From: Raphanus sativus
Lineage: Eukaryota; Streptophyta; Magnoliopsida; Brassicales; Brassicaceae
Assembly (NCBI RefSeq): GCF_000801105.2
Contig: NC_079519.1
Location: 32,153,288-32,217,287, forward strand
DNA length: 64,000 bases
Direction: 5' to 3'
Position numbers and translations under genes: made by a program. The notes beneath the pieces were generated by a model. It saw only the letters and a list, made by a program, of their open reading frames with translations, searched no databases and was not told the origin of the DNA. Shown here piece by piece: positions 43,892 through 54,184 of this stretch (position 1 is its first letter; the number at the start of each line of letters is the position of its first letter).

Positions 43892-44794
43892 GTTGCCATG
43901 TTGTTGTATGTTTTAAATACATTAGTTTTCCGTTGTCTTCTTTTGGATATGTGTTGTTTTTTGAGGTCCTGCGGAGCCTTTGTTGTATTATTCAGAACCC
44001 AGAATGTTTCGGCTTTATCGGATGTTTCTAGTCTTTATCGTATCTCCTTCTTATCTGCTTTGGGCTCTTTCTCCTTTTTCTTTCTTGTTGTTGTGTTGCT
44101 TGACTGCCGAATTTTTCTTTGGGCAAGGAAAGAGGTTTAGTCGCTGACTTTGCTCATCAAGTCGCGCCGTTTCCTCCCTTCTTTTGAAGGCAATTTTACT
44201 CGCTGATAGCTGATCAAGCCCGGCTTCAAAAAGCAGTTTTGCTCGCTGATCCTGCTCGTCAAGTCGCGTCGTTTTCTTCCTTTTCCTGAAAGCATTTTTA
44301 CTCGCCGATAGCGGTTTTAATCGCAGGTTTCATGGCTCCCGAAAGCAGTTTTACTCGCTGTTTTTGTTCGTTAGGTCGCGACCTTTCCTTCCTTCTCCAA
44401 GGTGCGATTTTTCTCGCCATATTCTTGTTTCAAGTCGCGGTGTTTTACTACGACGTGCATTCCTTAGGCATTCGTGACGGAAGAGGTTTCACTCGCGGGT
44501 TTGGCCGTCAAGTCGCGAATTTCCTATCTTTCCTTCGAGTAGCGATTTTTTTTTTTTTTTTTTTTAGGTTATGGCTGCGCCGGTTAAGGCTGCCTACGTA
44601 TCTCCAAAGAGAATCAAGCCATTCGTAGTTCGTCGGAGTCGAGTAAGAGTGACGCAGAGGGTGCACTTACTCGAGTTTCCTTTTTTTTTTTTTTTTTTTT
44701 TTTTTTACAATAAGGCAAGAGTGGCTCGTGAAGCGCACTTGCCCGTTTGTTTGGTAAATGAAGCGTGCTCGTCGCCTGCTGGATCGCAACGAAG
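43892..44794. repeat. Second array of actcgc/gtcgcg motifs and poly-T tracts
   Basis: Between the ends of the two convergent genes. Units of about 60-70 bp combine ttttactcgctg with caagtcgcg (for example 44151, 44201, 44252, 44302, 44352, 44375, 44434, 44513). Poly-T tracts lie at about 44547-44566 and 44679-44706. It may serve as terminators for both genes. Confidence 0.65.
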
Positions 44795-47700
44795 CTAGGC
44801 GGAATAACGCTTAAGATGCATGGAGTTCCATGCTCGGGGAACTGCGTCGCCGGTTGATGTTTCTAGACGATAAACTCCAGGTTTTACGACTTGTGTGATT
44901 CTGTATGGCCCCTCCCAATTAGTACCAAGCTTGCCAGCCTTCCACTCCTTAGTATTCTCAAAGACTTTTCGAAGAACGAGATCGCCTTGTTCAAGAGGGC
45001 GCGACTTGACCTTCTTGTTATAGTAGCTCTCAATCTGATGTTGGTAATTCTGGATTCGGAGCAAGGCTTGATCGCGGTGTTCTTCGATTGCGTCAAGGGC
45101 GTCAAGCAGCATACTTTGGTTGAGTGCAACATTCTGAGGCATTCGGGACCTGCGGAGGCTGGTGACATTGACTTCTGCGGGAGCCATCGCCTCAACGCCG
45201 TAAGCCATGGAGAATGGAGTGCACTTGGTTGCGGAACGCGGCGTTGTGCGGTGAGACCAGAGAACGCCGTCCAACTCGTCGGCCCAGCAACCCTTTTTCA
45301 AATCGAGTCGTTTCTTCAGTCCATCAATGATTGTACGGTTAGACGATTCAGCTTGGCCGTTACTCTGCGGATATCGCGGTGTCGCGGTGTTCAGGCGGAT
45401 CCTCCACTTATCGCAGAAATCGCGGAACTGATGCGAGATGAACTGCGATCCGTTGTCTGTCACGATCTCATAAGGGAGGCCGTGACGGCAGATTATGTTG
45501 CGCCAGACGAACTTTTGAACTTCCTTGTCGGTAATGTTGGCGAATGCTTCTGCTTCGATCCATTTGGTGAAGTAATCGGTGAGGACGAGGACGAAACGCT
45601 TCTGTCGTGAGTTCGGCATCGGTCCGATGATATCCATTGCCCAACGCATGAAAGGATACGGTGCTGTAAGAGTGCGCAGCTGCTCGGTGGGACAGTGGAT
45701 AGTGGGTGCGTGTCTTTGACACTTATCGCAGCGTTTGGCGTAAGACTCGCAGTCCGCGTTAAGAGTAGGCCAATAGAAGCCTTGACTCCGAACTTTAAGT
45801 GCTAGAGCTCGCCCTCCAGAATGATTACCGGCCGCGCCTTCGTGATTTTCAGCCGTGACCAGTCGCGTTTCGTCACCTGATATGCATTTCAGGAGGACCT
45901 TGTTGGCGTTCCAACGGTGTAGTTCGCCGTCGATGACGACGTAATGGGCACTGCGCGCCTTCAGTTTTCGCGCTAACCACTTATCATCGGGAAGGGTGCC
46001 GTGTGCTAGGTAGTTGATCAGATCGGTACGCCAGTCGGGGGTTTCGTCTGATGAGGAGTCGATATCCATATCGGCTGCAACCGCTACCGCAGAGACGGAG
46101 GTGGTACTCGCGTCTTGCGCCGTGATGCTGGGGGTCTCGATCCGATGAATGGGAATTGTCCGCTTGATCTGATCGTGTAGCTTGCTCCCAAGGGCTGCTA
46201 GAGCATCAGCGCAGACGTTCTCTCCTCTCGGGACTTTGGTGAGTTCGAAAAATTCGAAGTCCTTCGTGAGGTCCTGAACAAGCTTGAGATAGGCGTCCAT
46301 TCTTGCGTTGTGCGCATCGTACTCGCCGTTATATTGACTGGCGACGAGCTGAGAGTCGCAATAGGCGCTGAGGCGTTTGGCTCTGACGGTCTTGGCGAGG
46401 CGTAACCCTGCGAGGAGGGACTCGTACTCAGCCTCGTTGTAGGAAGCGGGAAAGCCGAAGCTGAAAGACTGTCTTATCAGTTCGCCGGTTGGGGATTGAA
46501 GCTGAACGCCGGCGCCGGATCCTTTATTGGTTGAGGAGCCGTCGACGTGTAGAATCCAATTGCGAGATGACACGGCCAGATCCTGCTCGAGTTCGGGTGT
46601 GAGTTCGATCAAGAAATCAGCGAGGACCTGAGACTTGGCTGCTGTTCGGTTCTTGTATACGATGTCATGCTCGCTGAGCTCCATCGCCCATTTCGTTAGC
46701 CGCTGAGAGTGGTTAGCGTTCTGCATGATTGTGCGGAGGGGCTGATTGGAGAGGACTTCAACCGTGTGAGACTGAAAGTACGGGCGGAGTTTCCTCGCCG
46801 AGTGAACCACTGCAAGCGCCATTTTCTCGAGGGTGGGATAGCGGGTTTCGGCTTCCGTCATGCGTTTGCTCGTGTAGAAGATCGGTTTTTGCTCCCCCCG
46901 ATCTTCGCGTATGAGAACGCTGCTAACGGCGATAGGCGTGACGGCAATATAGAGGGTGAGAATGTCTCCCGCTTCTGGTTTCGAGAGTACTGGAGGAGTA
47001 GTCAGATATTGCTTAAGTTGGCCAAAGGCCTCTTCGCATTTTTCGTCCCAAATGAATCGTTTGTTTCCTCGCAACAATTCAAAGAAGGGAAGGCATTTAT
47101 CAGTAGATCGCGAGATGAACCTGTTGAGCGCTGCTATTCGGCCAGTGAGGCGTTGCACTTCTCGGCTGTTCTTGGGGCTTGGAAGATCGAGGATCGCCGA
47201 TATCTGTTTGGGATTAGCTTCAATACCCCTCTGAGTGACGATATATCCGAGAAATTCGCCGGACATAACACCGAACGTGCATTTAGCCGGGTTCAGTTTC
47301 ATGCCGTACTCGTTGAGTGTTGTGAAGCAGTCTTTGAGGTGCGTGAGATGATCCTCAGCTCGGAGCGACTTGACCAGCATGTCATCGATGTATACTTCCA
47401 TCGTCGAACCTAGCTTGTCGGCGAACATGCGGTTGACAAGGCGCTGGTAGGTGGCTCCCGCGTTTTTAAGGCCGAAGGGCATTACTTTGTAGCAGTAGGT
47501 TCCTCGATCTGTTATGAACGCCGTCTTCTCGCGGTCGTCAGGATGCATCATTATTTGGTTGTAGCCAGAGAATGCGTCCATGAATGTCAAGAGGGCATTT
47601 CCGGCAGTCGCCTCGACGAGACGGTCGATGTGTGGGAGGGGGAAGCTATCTTTTGGGCACGCCTTGTTCAGATCCGTGAAGTCGACGCAGACTCGCCACT

Positions 47701-50695
47701 TTCCGTTTTTCTTTTTGACGACGACAGGGTTAGCGAGCCAGTCGGGGTACTTGACTTCCATGATTGAGTCGGCGGCGAGCAGTCGGTCCACCTCGTCGTT
47801 GACTGCCTTGGATCGTTCGGGTCCTAGTTTTCGGCGCTTTTGACGGATAGGCTTAAAGGTGGGGTCAACGTTTAACTCATGAGAGGTGATTGCTGGATCG
47901 ATCCCTTTCATGTCGGATGTGGTCCAGGCGAAGGTGGAGACGTTCTGACGGAGAAACTCGGTGAGTTGCTGCTGCATATTGTCCGGTAGGGATGCTCCGA
48001 TGCGGATCACCTTACTAGGGTCAGCAACGTCGAGGGATATATCGATGACCTCCTCTTGCTGGGGAAACGCCTTCTGTAAGGGGTTTGAGACGGTGTTAAC
48101 ATGCGAGGTTTGTCGCTGAAGTTTGATGGTTGCGATTAACATGTCTCTAGCGGCTTGCTGATCGCCCCGTAGCGTTCGGATTTTGCCGTCTGGTCCCGGG
48201 AACTTGACGCATTGGTGATAAGTCGATGGGATTGCTCGCATCGAATGCAGCCAAGGGGTGCCTAGGATCGCGTTATAGGGGGCTTTAGAGTCGACGACCG
48301 AGAACTTCACGGTTCGTGTCGTGCCACATGCGTACACTGGAAGGCGGATTGTGCCGATCATGGCCTCGGAGGAACCGTTGAAGCCTGTGAGGGAGCGGGA
48401 TGACGGTTTCATACTTTCCGTATCGACGCCCATCTTGTCGAGTGTGTCTCGAAAGATCAAATCGACAGAGCTTCCAGTGTCGATGAGAATTTTGGTAACC
48501 TGACAGTCGCCAATTCCAAGTTCAACGAGGAGGGGGTCGTTGTGTGGCATGTGGATGCCAAGGGCGTCGTCAGGCGAGAAAGTGATTTGATGATCGTTCT
48601 CAGGTTTTGTCGGCCACTTACGCGAGGAAGTTGCCTGACGACGGTAGTCTTTAATGGACCTGACGGAATCACCGCAGGGCGGGGATCCTCCCATAATAAC
48701 GTTGATGACAGTGTCTTTTTCTTGGGTGGGATGCTGAGTTCTAGAGGTGTCGAGCTTTTGTCGTAGATCGGAGTACAGGGGGCGATCGAGCTGGCTTCGC
48801 AAATCTGGTTTCCTGGAATTGAGCTTTTCTCGGAGATCCACGGGGCGGGGATTCATGGGACTTGGGGTATCCAGTCGGCGAGTCTTGGAGGAGTTGATCT
48901 TCTCGCGGAGATCGGGGACATGACTGACCGCATCTGCCGCTGGTTTCTCCTTCCGCTTGAGGGTGTTCCGTAGGTCGCCAAGTGACGGGCGGCTCAGCTG
49001 AGCGCGCAGGTCTGGAGGAGGAACTTGTTCAGGTTCGTCGCTTGGAGGTTCCAGTTGCGTCAGGACGACGTTGATGCGTCTTCTCGCTCTCGGAAGTTCA
49101 TGATCGCCGGTGCTTTTGGCGGGCCTTGTGAAGACAGTCTCGACGCGGCGCCGGTTTCGCGGCGATTCCTCGTCGCTAGACGAGTTACCCTTTTCCGGGG
49201 ATGCTGGAGCTGCTTCTTCGGGCGTTGCTCGTCTCTCTTGCTGAGGAGCTTTGCCTTGCGACTTGCTGGTTTTTTTGTCTTTGTTTTTGCTCCAGCTCGC
49301 CGGTCCTCGGGCCCTAGGTTTCGGGGGCTCGATTTCGAGTTTGCCATTCTCGACAGAGGAAAGAAATTGCTCGAAGAGCGTCTTACATTCCCTGGTGTTA
49401 TGTGACTTAGCGTTGTGGTAATCGCACCATTTCTCGGCTCCCGGAGGCCGAGAGCTCACTGCTGCGGAGGAATCCGGCGGTTTTCCGTCGGTTTCGCGGT
49501 TGTAAACGTTCCAACCTTTCTCGCGCACAACAGTCGTTGACGCCGGTGAGTTCTCTTCGTCAACAGCGTACACGAAATTCTTCTTTGGGGCTGCTCGGTC
49601 GCCTGATGAGTGTTGTCGTGGCTCATGTCGACTATCCGCGTTCTTCGAGCCGGTTTTGTCGGCTGTTACAGCTTTAGACGCGTTTAGTTTGCCTATCAGG
49701 GCCTTTGTATCTTCTTCCATGCGGATAAAGTTATGGGAACGCGCGATGGCGTCGGAAAGAGACGTCGTGGGGTTCCTGTAGAGGTCATCACGGAAAACCG
49801 AATGGACATACAACGTGTTTTTAAGCGCGGCGACCGCGACGCTGTCGGGTAAGACGACCTTCGAGACTATGGCTTTGAACTTCTCCATGAAGTTGCGCAG
49901 GCTTTGGTCTTTTCCTTGAGCAAGGTTGAAAAGATCAGACACCGTCGCGTCTTCTTGAGTGAACATGATGTAGTTCTTCAGGAAAGCGGACGACAGGTCA
50001 TGGAAGTCTTTAATAGAGTTCTCAGCTAGGCCTGTGAACCAAGTAAGGGCCGGTCCTTTCAAGCTTTCAACAAAAAGTTGACAGTAGCCGGCGTCGCGTT
50101 CTTCGTCGGAGAAGTTTGCACGGCGCACTGCGATGTTGAAAGACGTGATGTGAGTCGTCGGGTCGGTGAGACCTTCGTACGTCGGTAGTCGGAGCTTCTC
50201 GATGTGTCGTAGTCTGACGCCGGTTATCGCCGGGGAGAATGGTGTTCGGAGGGTGTTCGCCAGAACACGCTCTATCTGCGGTGCGGAGGTGGTGACGCAG
50301 TGTATCTTGGAGTTGATGTCTAGGAGTGACTGTTTGAGTGCTGCTACTTCGCGTACCATCTGTAGATCTGGGTTCGCAGGGGTGAAAGGCGCGGCGTCTG
50401 GGTTGAGAGTACTGGGAGGAACGCCGTGACTTGTTGGGTTAGCAGCTACGTCACTTGCGAATAGTTGCCTGCGGATGGTGTCGGTGGCTGCGTCTGGTGC
50501 ACCGGCGAGAGGAGCGAGTAGTGCTGCGATTGCGGCGATTTGCTCGGTAGCTACTTTTTGGGCGGCGTCTTGCCGGGCGAAGCGCTCCATGATGGTATCG
50601 ACAAAGGCGGGGGCTATCGGGATAGCCGTGACTGGGGTTAGACCCGGCGCGTCGTGCTCGTCGCCGGAAGTGGAACCTTCGGGGTTCTGACTCAT
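44795..50695 (-). CDS. Gag-pol polyprotein of the Tat retrotransposon
   Basis: One uninterrupted ORF of 1966 aa. Gag core lies at about 180-320 (YCQLFVESLKGPALTWFTGL), with a CCHC-like knuckle variant at about 422-440 (CDYHNAKSHNTREC). A linker at about 555-655 has six DLRxxL repeats. Protease has DTGSSVDLI at about 735, and reverse transcriptase has YIDDML at about 1100. A degenerate first RNase H (about 1250-1370) is followed by a second archaeal-type RNase H (HVDGSSTNKGSG, about 1382). Integrase has an HHCC finger (about 1618-1660) and the D,D-E core (MDIIGP, TDNGSQF, GQAESSN, about 1686-1781). There is no chromodomain, and no frameshift between gag and pol. All catalytic signatures appear intact, so the element could be active. 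Transcription should start in the LTR at 50738-51217. Confidence 0.96.
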   Translation of the reverse strand: MSQNPEGSTSGDEHDAPGLTPVTAIPIAPAFVDTIMERFARQDAAQKVATEQIAAIAALLAPLAGAPDAATDTIRRQLFASDVAANPTSHGVPPSTLNPDAAPFTPANPDLQMVREVAALKQSLLDINSKIHCVTTSAPQIERVLANTLRTPFSPAITGVRLRHIEKLRLPTYEGLTDPTTHITSFNIAVRRANFSDEERDAGYCQLFVESLKGPALTWFTGLAENSIKDFHDLSSAFLKNYIMFTQEDATVSDLFNLAQGKDQSLRNFMEKFKAIVSKVVLPDSVAVAALKNTLYVHSVFRDDLYRNPTTSLSDAIARSHNFIRMEEDTKALIGKLNASKAVTADKTGSKNADSRHEPRQHSSGDRAAPKKNFVYAVDEENSPASTTVVREKGWNVYNRETDGKPPDSSAAVSSRPPGAEKWCDYHNAKSHNTRECKTLFEQFLSSVENGKLEIEPPKPRARGPASWSKNKDKKTSKSQGKAPQQERRATPEEAAPASPEKGNSSSDEESPRNRRRVETVFTRPAKSTGDHELPRARRRINVVLTQLEPPSDEPEQVPPPDLRAQLSRPSLGDLRNTLKRKEKPAADAVSHVPDLREKINSSKTRRLDTPSPMNPRPVDLREKLNSRKPDLRSQLDRPLYSDLRQKLDTSRTQHPTQEKDTVINVIMGGSPPCGDSVRSIKDYRRQATSSRKWPTKPENDHQITFSPDDALGIHMPHNDPLLVELGIGDCQVTKILIDTGSSVDLIFRDTLDKMGVDTESMKPSSRSLTGFNGSSEAMIGTIRLPVYACGTTRTVKFSVVDSKAPYNAILGTPWLHSMRAIPSTYHQCVKFPGPDGKIRTLRGDQQAARDMLIATIKLQRQTSHVNTVSNPLQKAFPQQEEVIDISLDVADPSKVIRIGASLPDNMQQQLTEFLRQNVSTFAWTTSDMKGIDPAITSHELNVDPTFKPIRQKRRKLGPERSKAVNDEVDRLLAADSIMEVKYPDWLANPVVVKKKNGKWRVCVDFTDLNKACPKDSFPLPHIDRLVEATAGNALLTFMDAFSGYNQIMMHPDDREKTAFITDRGTYCYKVMPFGLKNAGATYQRLVNRMFADKLGSTMEVYIDDMLVKSLRAEDHLTHLKDCFTTLNEYGMKLNPAKCTFGVMSGEFLGYIVTQRGIEANPKQISAILDLPSPKNSREVQRLTGRIAALNRFISRSTDKCLPFFELLRGNKRFIWDEKCEEAFGQLKQYLTTPPVLSKPEAGDILTLYIAVTPIAVSSVLIREDRGEQKPIFYTSKRMTEAETRYPTLEKMALAVVHSARKLRPYFQSHTVEVLSNQPLRTIMQNANHSQRLTKWAMELSEHDIVYKNRTAAKSQVLADFLIELTPELEQDLAVSSRNWILHVDGSSTNKGSGAGVQLQSPTGELIRQSFSFGFPASYNEAEYESLLAGLRLAKTVRAKRLSAYCDSQLVASQYNGEYDAHNARMDAYLKLVQDLTKDFEFFELTKVPRGENVCADALAALGSKLHDQIKRTIPIHRIETPSITAQDASTTSVSAVAVAADMDIDSSSDETPDWRTDLINYLAHGTLPDDKWLARKLKARSAHYVVIDGELHRWNANKVLLKCISGDETRLVTAENHEGAAGNHSGGRALALKVRSQGFYWPTLNADCESYAKRCDKCQRHAPTIHCPTEQLRTLTAPYPFMRWAMDIIGPMPNSRQKRFVLVLTDYFTKWIEAEAFANITDKEVQKFVWRNIICRHGLPYEIVTDNGSQFISHQFRDFCDKWRIRLNTATPRYPQSNGQAESSNRTIIDGLKKRLDLKKGCWADELDGVLWSHRTTPRSATKCTPFSMAYGVEAMAPAEVNVTSLRRSRMPQNVALNQSMLLDALDAIEEHRDQALLRIQNYQHQIESYYNKKVKSRPLEQGDLVLRKVFENTKEWKAGKLGTNWEGPYRITQVVKPGVYRLETSTGDAVPRAWNSMHLKRYSA

Positions 50696-50713
50696 CTTTG
50701 CTAACGTTACTTT

Positions 50714-50737
50714 GCTAGCCCCACGGTGGGCGCCAAC
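50714..50737 (-). other. Primer-binding site of the Tat element
   Basis: TGGCGCCCACCGTGGGGC lies directly inside the 5' LTR on the minus strand. The TGGCGCC start is the complement of a tRNA 3' end. I could not assign the tRNA; it departs from the tRNA-Asp type common in Athila. Confidence 0.75.
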
Positions 50738-51217
50738 TGTTAGAACCGAGTTCGGTCGAAACTAGTAAAGAGAAGACGAAGAACTCGTCTGTGGGTCTAA
50801 CAAAGACGTTTTATAGATGAAGAGGTCAGGAACTAGTTACGGAGTAAGTGTAAAGAGAAAGACAAAGCGAAGCTCGAAGAGCTAGACAAGAAACAATACA
50901 AGATAGCGGATAGAGAGGAGTAAAACCCTAGATCTAGCCGCTTGTGAGTGTGTAAAAGTGTGGATCCCTTTCACGCTGCTTCCTCCCTTCCTTTTATAAG
51001 CGGCTTCTCGACGTTCGCCCTAATTTCCCTTGATTCGGATGGGCTTTAAGTCGACTCGCCGGCTTAACGGGCCTTTTGTCATTTAGTCGACATATTTACT
51101 AAATTAACCCCTTTTAGGCCTTCTCGTCGACTCACTGTCCTTGCTTCCTATCTTCGGTCACTAGGCCATATCTCGCTATTCATCGGGCCCTTGGAGGGAT
51201 GTAATCCTCCTCCTACA
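50738..51217 (-). repeat. 5' LTR of the Tat retrotransposon
   Basis: 480 bp, matching 38953-39432 except for two substitutions. On the minus strand a TTATAAAAGG box lies at about 50993-51002, probably the promoter for gag-pol. Confidence 0.97.
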
Positions 51218-51222
51218 AATAC

Positions 51223-51300
51223 ATCAGCCTGAGTCTCTTGTTGCGAGATTTTTTTTTGTTGGAAAGCACACATGCTCATGGAGTGGTAAATTTCAGTAAT
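51223..51300 (-). pseudogene. RST1: RST1-like relic, part on the other side of the retrotransposon
   Basis: On the minus strand QETQADV (about 51243-51223) continues in frame with LQSGDFPKV at 38947 once the retrotransposon and one aatac copy are removed. This shows that the insertion split a coding-like segment. Upstream of about 51250 no further coding match is evident. Confidence 0.45.
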
Positions 51301-51970
51301 CGAGTAAGAAGATTGTTGATAAGTTTATAAATAAATTGATAACAAATCATAATTTTAAAAACTGGTGAAATGAGGAATAGGTTGGGACTTCTATTGTGGA
51401 AGAACATTTTAAAGAATATATGATTCTGCAAGTGTACTTTGTAAAAGAGTTAAATCCAGCTTCTACAATTATTTATCGAACTAAAGTTAATGTGTTTGAG
51501 AAGTTATATTCATGTTCTTTTGCTGTCAAAGAACGGTAACTTGGTAGAGACGTGATCTTCATGTATAGATGGAACATTCAAAGAAAAATAAAAGGTAACG
51601 AATTTAAAGTTGGTCAAAATGCTCTAATGATAAATTGTTTTGGCGAGAACCATTTACAAGAAGTGGTCCATGACACACTACTACGAGAGAAATTGTGCCT
51701 TGGCTAAAGGAATGATCTGATTAACTCTCTTATTTTAGATCAGCAGGTAGATTAACTGCAAGAAACACATGATCTTCTTTAATTTGTTGCGAGCATTGAA
51801 TGTGTAAATAATAAGTCACGAACCGATATATTATTTCAATCAACGACCCTATAATAATAATAATAATCTTGCTAATAATTATACCGTATTAAAGCCATCT
51901 AGCATTATGTTAACCGCTTATGTATCTATCACCAATCCGCCAAGTTCTGTTCAACTGTTAGACTCGAACA
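51301..51970. other. Spacer, nothing recognised
   Basis: AT-rich, no gene. An (ATA)n/(TAA)n microsatellite lies near 51853-51866. Confidence 0.4.
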
Positions 51971-52413
51971 TCTATACTATTAAAAGAGAAGCATTCTTAA
52001 AAAATCTACTTATACAAATTGTTTGGACTCTTTCATTAACTAACATTATGTTTTCATATATCCTTACTTTTATTTATTTATAATAATAGTATCAATTAAT
52101 ATTGTTACCTTAAACTGAGGGAATCAAATTATGGAACTCATATCCGATCAAATACAATATAGACTATTTCATTGTTAATTGTTTATACTTTTTGATTAAA
52201 ACGAAGTATATACCCGATCAAGTACAATATATATATATATATATATAGTTTTTTCATGATGGACCATCTAATAATTCAATCATCCAAGTAAAAACATTGT
52301 TCAAAATTTTATTTTAAAAAACAATTATTATTACCTTTATTTTAATGTTATACACTATATTTTATGATCATCATCTACAGTATTTAGATATTAATTATTA
52401 AAATTAGTTAGCA

Positions 52414-53076
52414 TAGGGGTGAGCATCGGGTACCTATTCGGATTCAGTTCGAATCAATTCGGATTTTGGGTTTTAGGGTCAAAGATTTCAGCCTTATTCG
52501 GGTATTTCTAAATTTTGGTTCGGGTTTGGTTCGGCTTCGGTTCGGGTTCGAATAACCCATTTAAATTATTTTTAAAATTTTAAAATTCATTATGTACTTT
52601 AAATTTCTCAAAATTTATAAATAAAATCATATATTATAAATAAATTTGAATAACAAATGTCAAAATACCTAAACTTAACATATAAATTAGTTTGGTTTGA
52701 ACATTTGGATAGAGAATCAATAGATTGTTTAAGTATTTTTGGTTTTTTTTAGTATAGTTTAGCCATTTTGGACATTTACTTTTTGACTATTTATATATAT
52801 TTTCTAATATTTTGGAAAAATAAAAAGTATTTTATATATTTTAGATATTTTTAATATACATTAAATCTAAAAATAATTAATATATTTAGGTATGTATATC
52901 TATTTTGGATACATTCGGATACCCAAAATATTTTGGTTCAGTTCGATTTTGGTTCTATAAATACCAGAATTTTGAACCCATTCAGATATTTAATAAATTT
53001 TGGTTCGGATTCGGTACTACTTTTTCGGATCGGGTTCGGCTCGGTTTTTCGGATCCGGGTTTTTTGCCCAACCTTA
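52414..53076. mobile_element. hAT-like element nested in the Helitron
   Basis: Ends taggggtgagc and (opposite strand) taaggttgggc, with exact 8-bp duplications agttagca at 52406-52413 and 53077-53084. 663 bp. The ends are rich in ttcggttcgg and the interior is AT-rich. Related to 10879-11560. Confidence 0.8.
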
Positions 53077-53185
53077 AGTTAGCATATATCATTAAACATT
53101 ATCATGTCATCTTACATTATATAATTTCAAGTATTTACAAAATCAAATTTTATAAAAAAAGATTTTGCAAATCATATTTTAACAA

Positions 53186-53186
<1 letters not shown>

Positions 53187-53220
<34 letters not shown>
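53187..53220. repeat. (TA)n-rich microsatellite
   Basis: Almost pure TA repeat interrupted once by tgta. Confidence 0.85.
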
Positions 53221-53339
53221 ACCTCAACTTAATTTTTTGTAAAAGGTATTATAATAAAAAAATATTTAAGATATAAACCTTAAGCCATAACAATTTAACA
53301 AATGTAATACTTATGAAAGATACACAAATATAATGAGAG

Positions 53340-53960
53340 AGTAGGTCTAGGTATTCAGGTATTCAGATCGATTCCTTTCTATCTGAGTACTTTAGGTCCT
53401 AATATTCAGACCCAAATAGATATTTGAAATTTTTGAGTTTGGCTTTAGGTCGGTTTTTTTCATGTCCGGATAGAATACATGTAATATTTGGGTACATAGT
53501 ATGTTTAGGACGGTTAAGATATTTAAGATTTAAAAATATTAGAAATATCTGAAAATCTGAAAAATAGTTTGAAAGTGGAAAAATATCTGAAAACCAAAAA
53601 AAAAAACAAAATATATTCAAATACCCAATAAAATCTGAAATACTTAAATATAACCTGAAGAACCTAAATATATTTAAAATTTTATCGGAACACCCGAAAT
53701 ATATATTTAAATTCTTTTTAGTTTTATCTGAAACCTGAAAGTATAACTGTAAACTCAAACCCAAACAAAAAATAATATACGTAATACTGAAAACATATCT
53801 GAAACACCCAAATTACCTAATATGTACAAAACGTTTTTATGTACTTTGGATATCTGATCGGATCTGGGTAGGTCCGTACCGAACCAAGATCAGCCGGTCC
53901 AACAAAATTACCCATTATGTACATTTCTCTTGACCCGGATCTGATCGGATTTTGTTTTTT
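53340..53960. repeat. Diverged repeat of the ttcgg/gatctg type
   Basis: Low-complexity sequence with repeated ctgaaa, acccaaat and gatcggatctgg motifs, similar in style to the hAT-like element beside it but on the opposite strand. The long frame through it (53399-53764) is Phe/Ile/Leu-rich and not a real protein. Confidence 0.4.
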
Positions 53961-54184
53961 TTAGATTCGAGTAAATGCCTAAGCTAAAAACTGAGAATTA
54001 TATAAAAATGTACATAGAAAATTTCAAATAAATTAATTCATAAATTGTATAATTTTAAACAAATTTTCTTTTTTCGTATTTTTGTAACATAGTAATGTAC
54101 AACAATCCTAAAAAATTAATTCATATTAAACTTTATTTATAATAAAATAAAACCCGCGCTTTTGAAGCGCGGATCAAAATCTAG

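Larger units (their letters stand above)
38953..51217 (-). mobile_element. Complete Tat-type Ty3/gypsy retrotransposon with an antisense gene
   Basis: 12,265 bp, bounded by 480-bp LTRs 99.6 percent identical and a perfect 5-bp target duplication aatac (38948-38952, 51218-51222). The order on the minus strand is 5' LTR, primer-binding site, gag-protease-RT-RNaseH-integrase in one frame, a 5-kb region, a purine tract and the 3' LTR. Pol order RT-RH-INT without chromodomain, and a second archaeal-type RNase H, place it in the Tat lineage. The 5-kb region carries a spliced gene on the opposite strand. It looks fully competent. It inserted into the RST1-like relic. Confidence 0.95.
51971..54184 (+). 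mobile_element. Non-autonomous Helitron with nested insertion
   Basis: The 5' end TCTATACTATTAAAAGAGAA is preceded by A. The 3' end has the hairpin CCGCGCTTTTGAAGCGCGG followed by ATCAAAATCTAG and T. These are standard Brassicaceae Helitron termini, with insertion between A and T. 2214 bp, no Rep/helicase, and a hAT-like element is nested at 52414-53076. Confidence 0.85.

Noticed and set aside
44891..47413. Long plus-strand frames of 239 and 234 codons inside gag-pol
   Set aside because: They are antisense to conserved integrase, RNase H and reverse-transcriptase codons and follow their codon constraint; no start context or family signature.
52905..53764. Two frames of about 120 codons, Phe/Tyr/Ile-rich
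   Set aside because: Translations of hAT-like and related repeats with biased composition; one lies across a transposon end.
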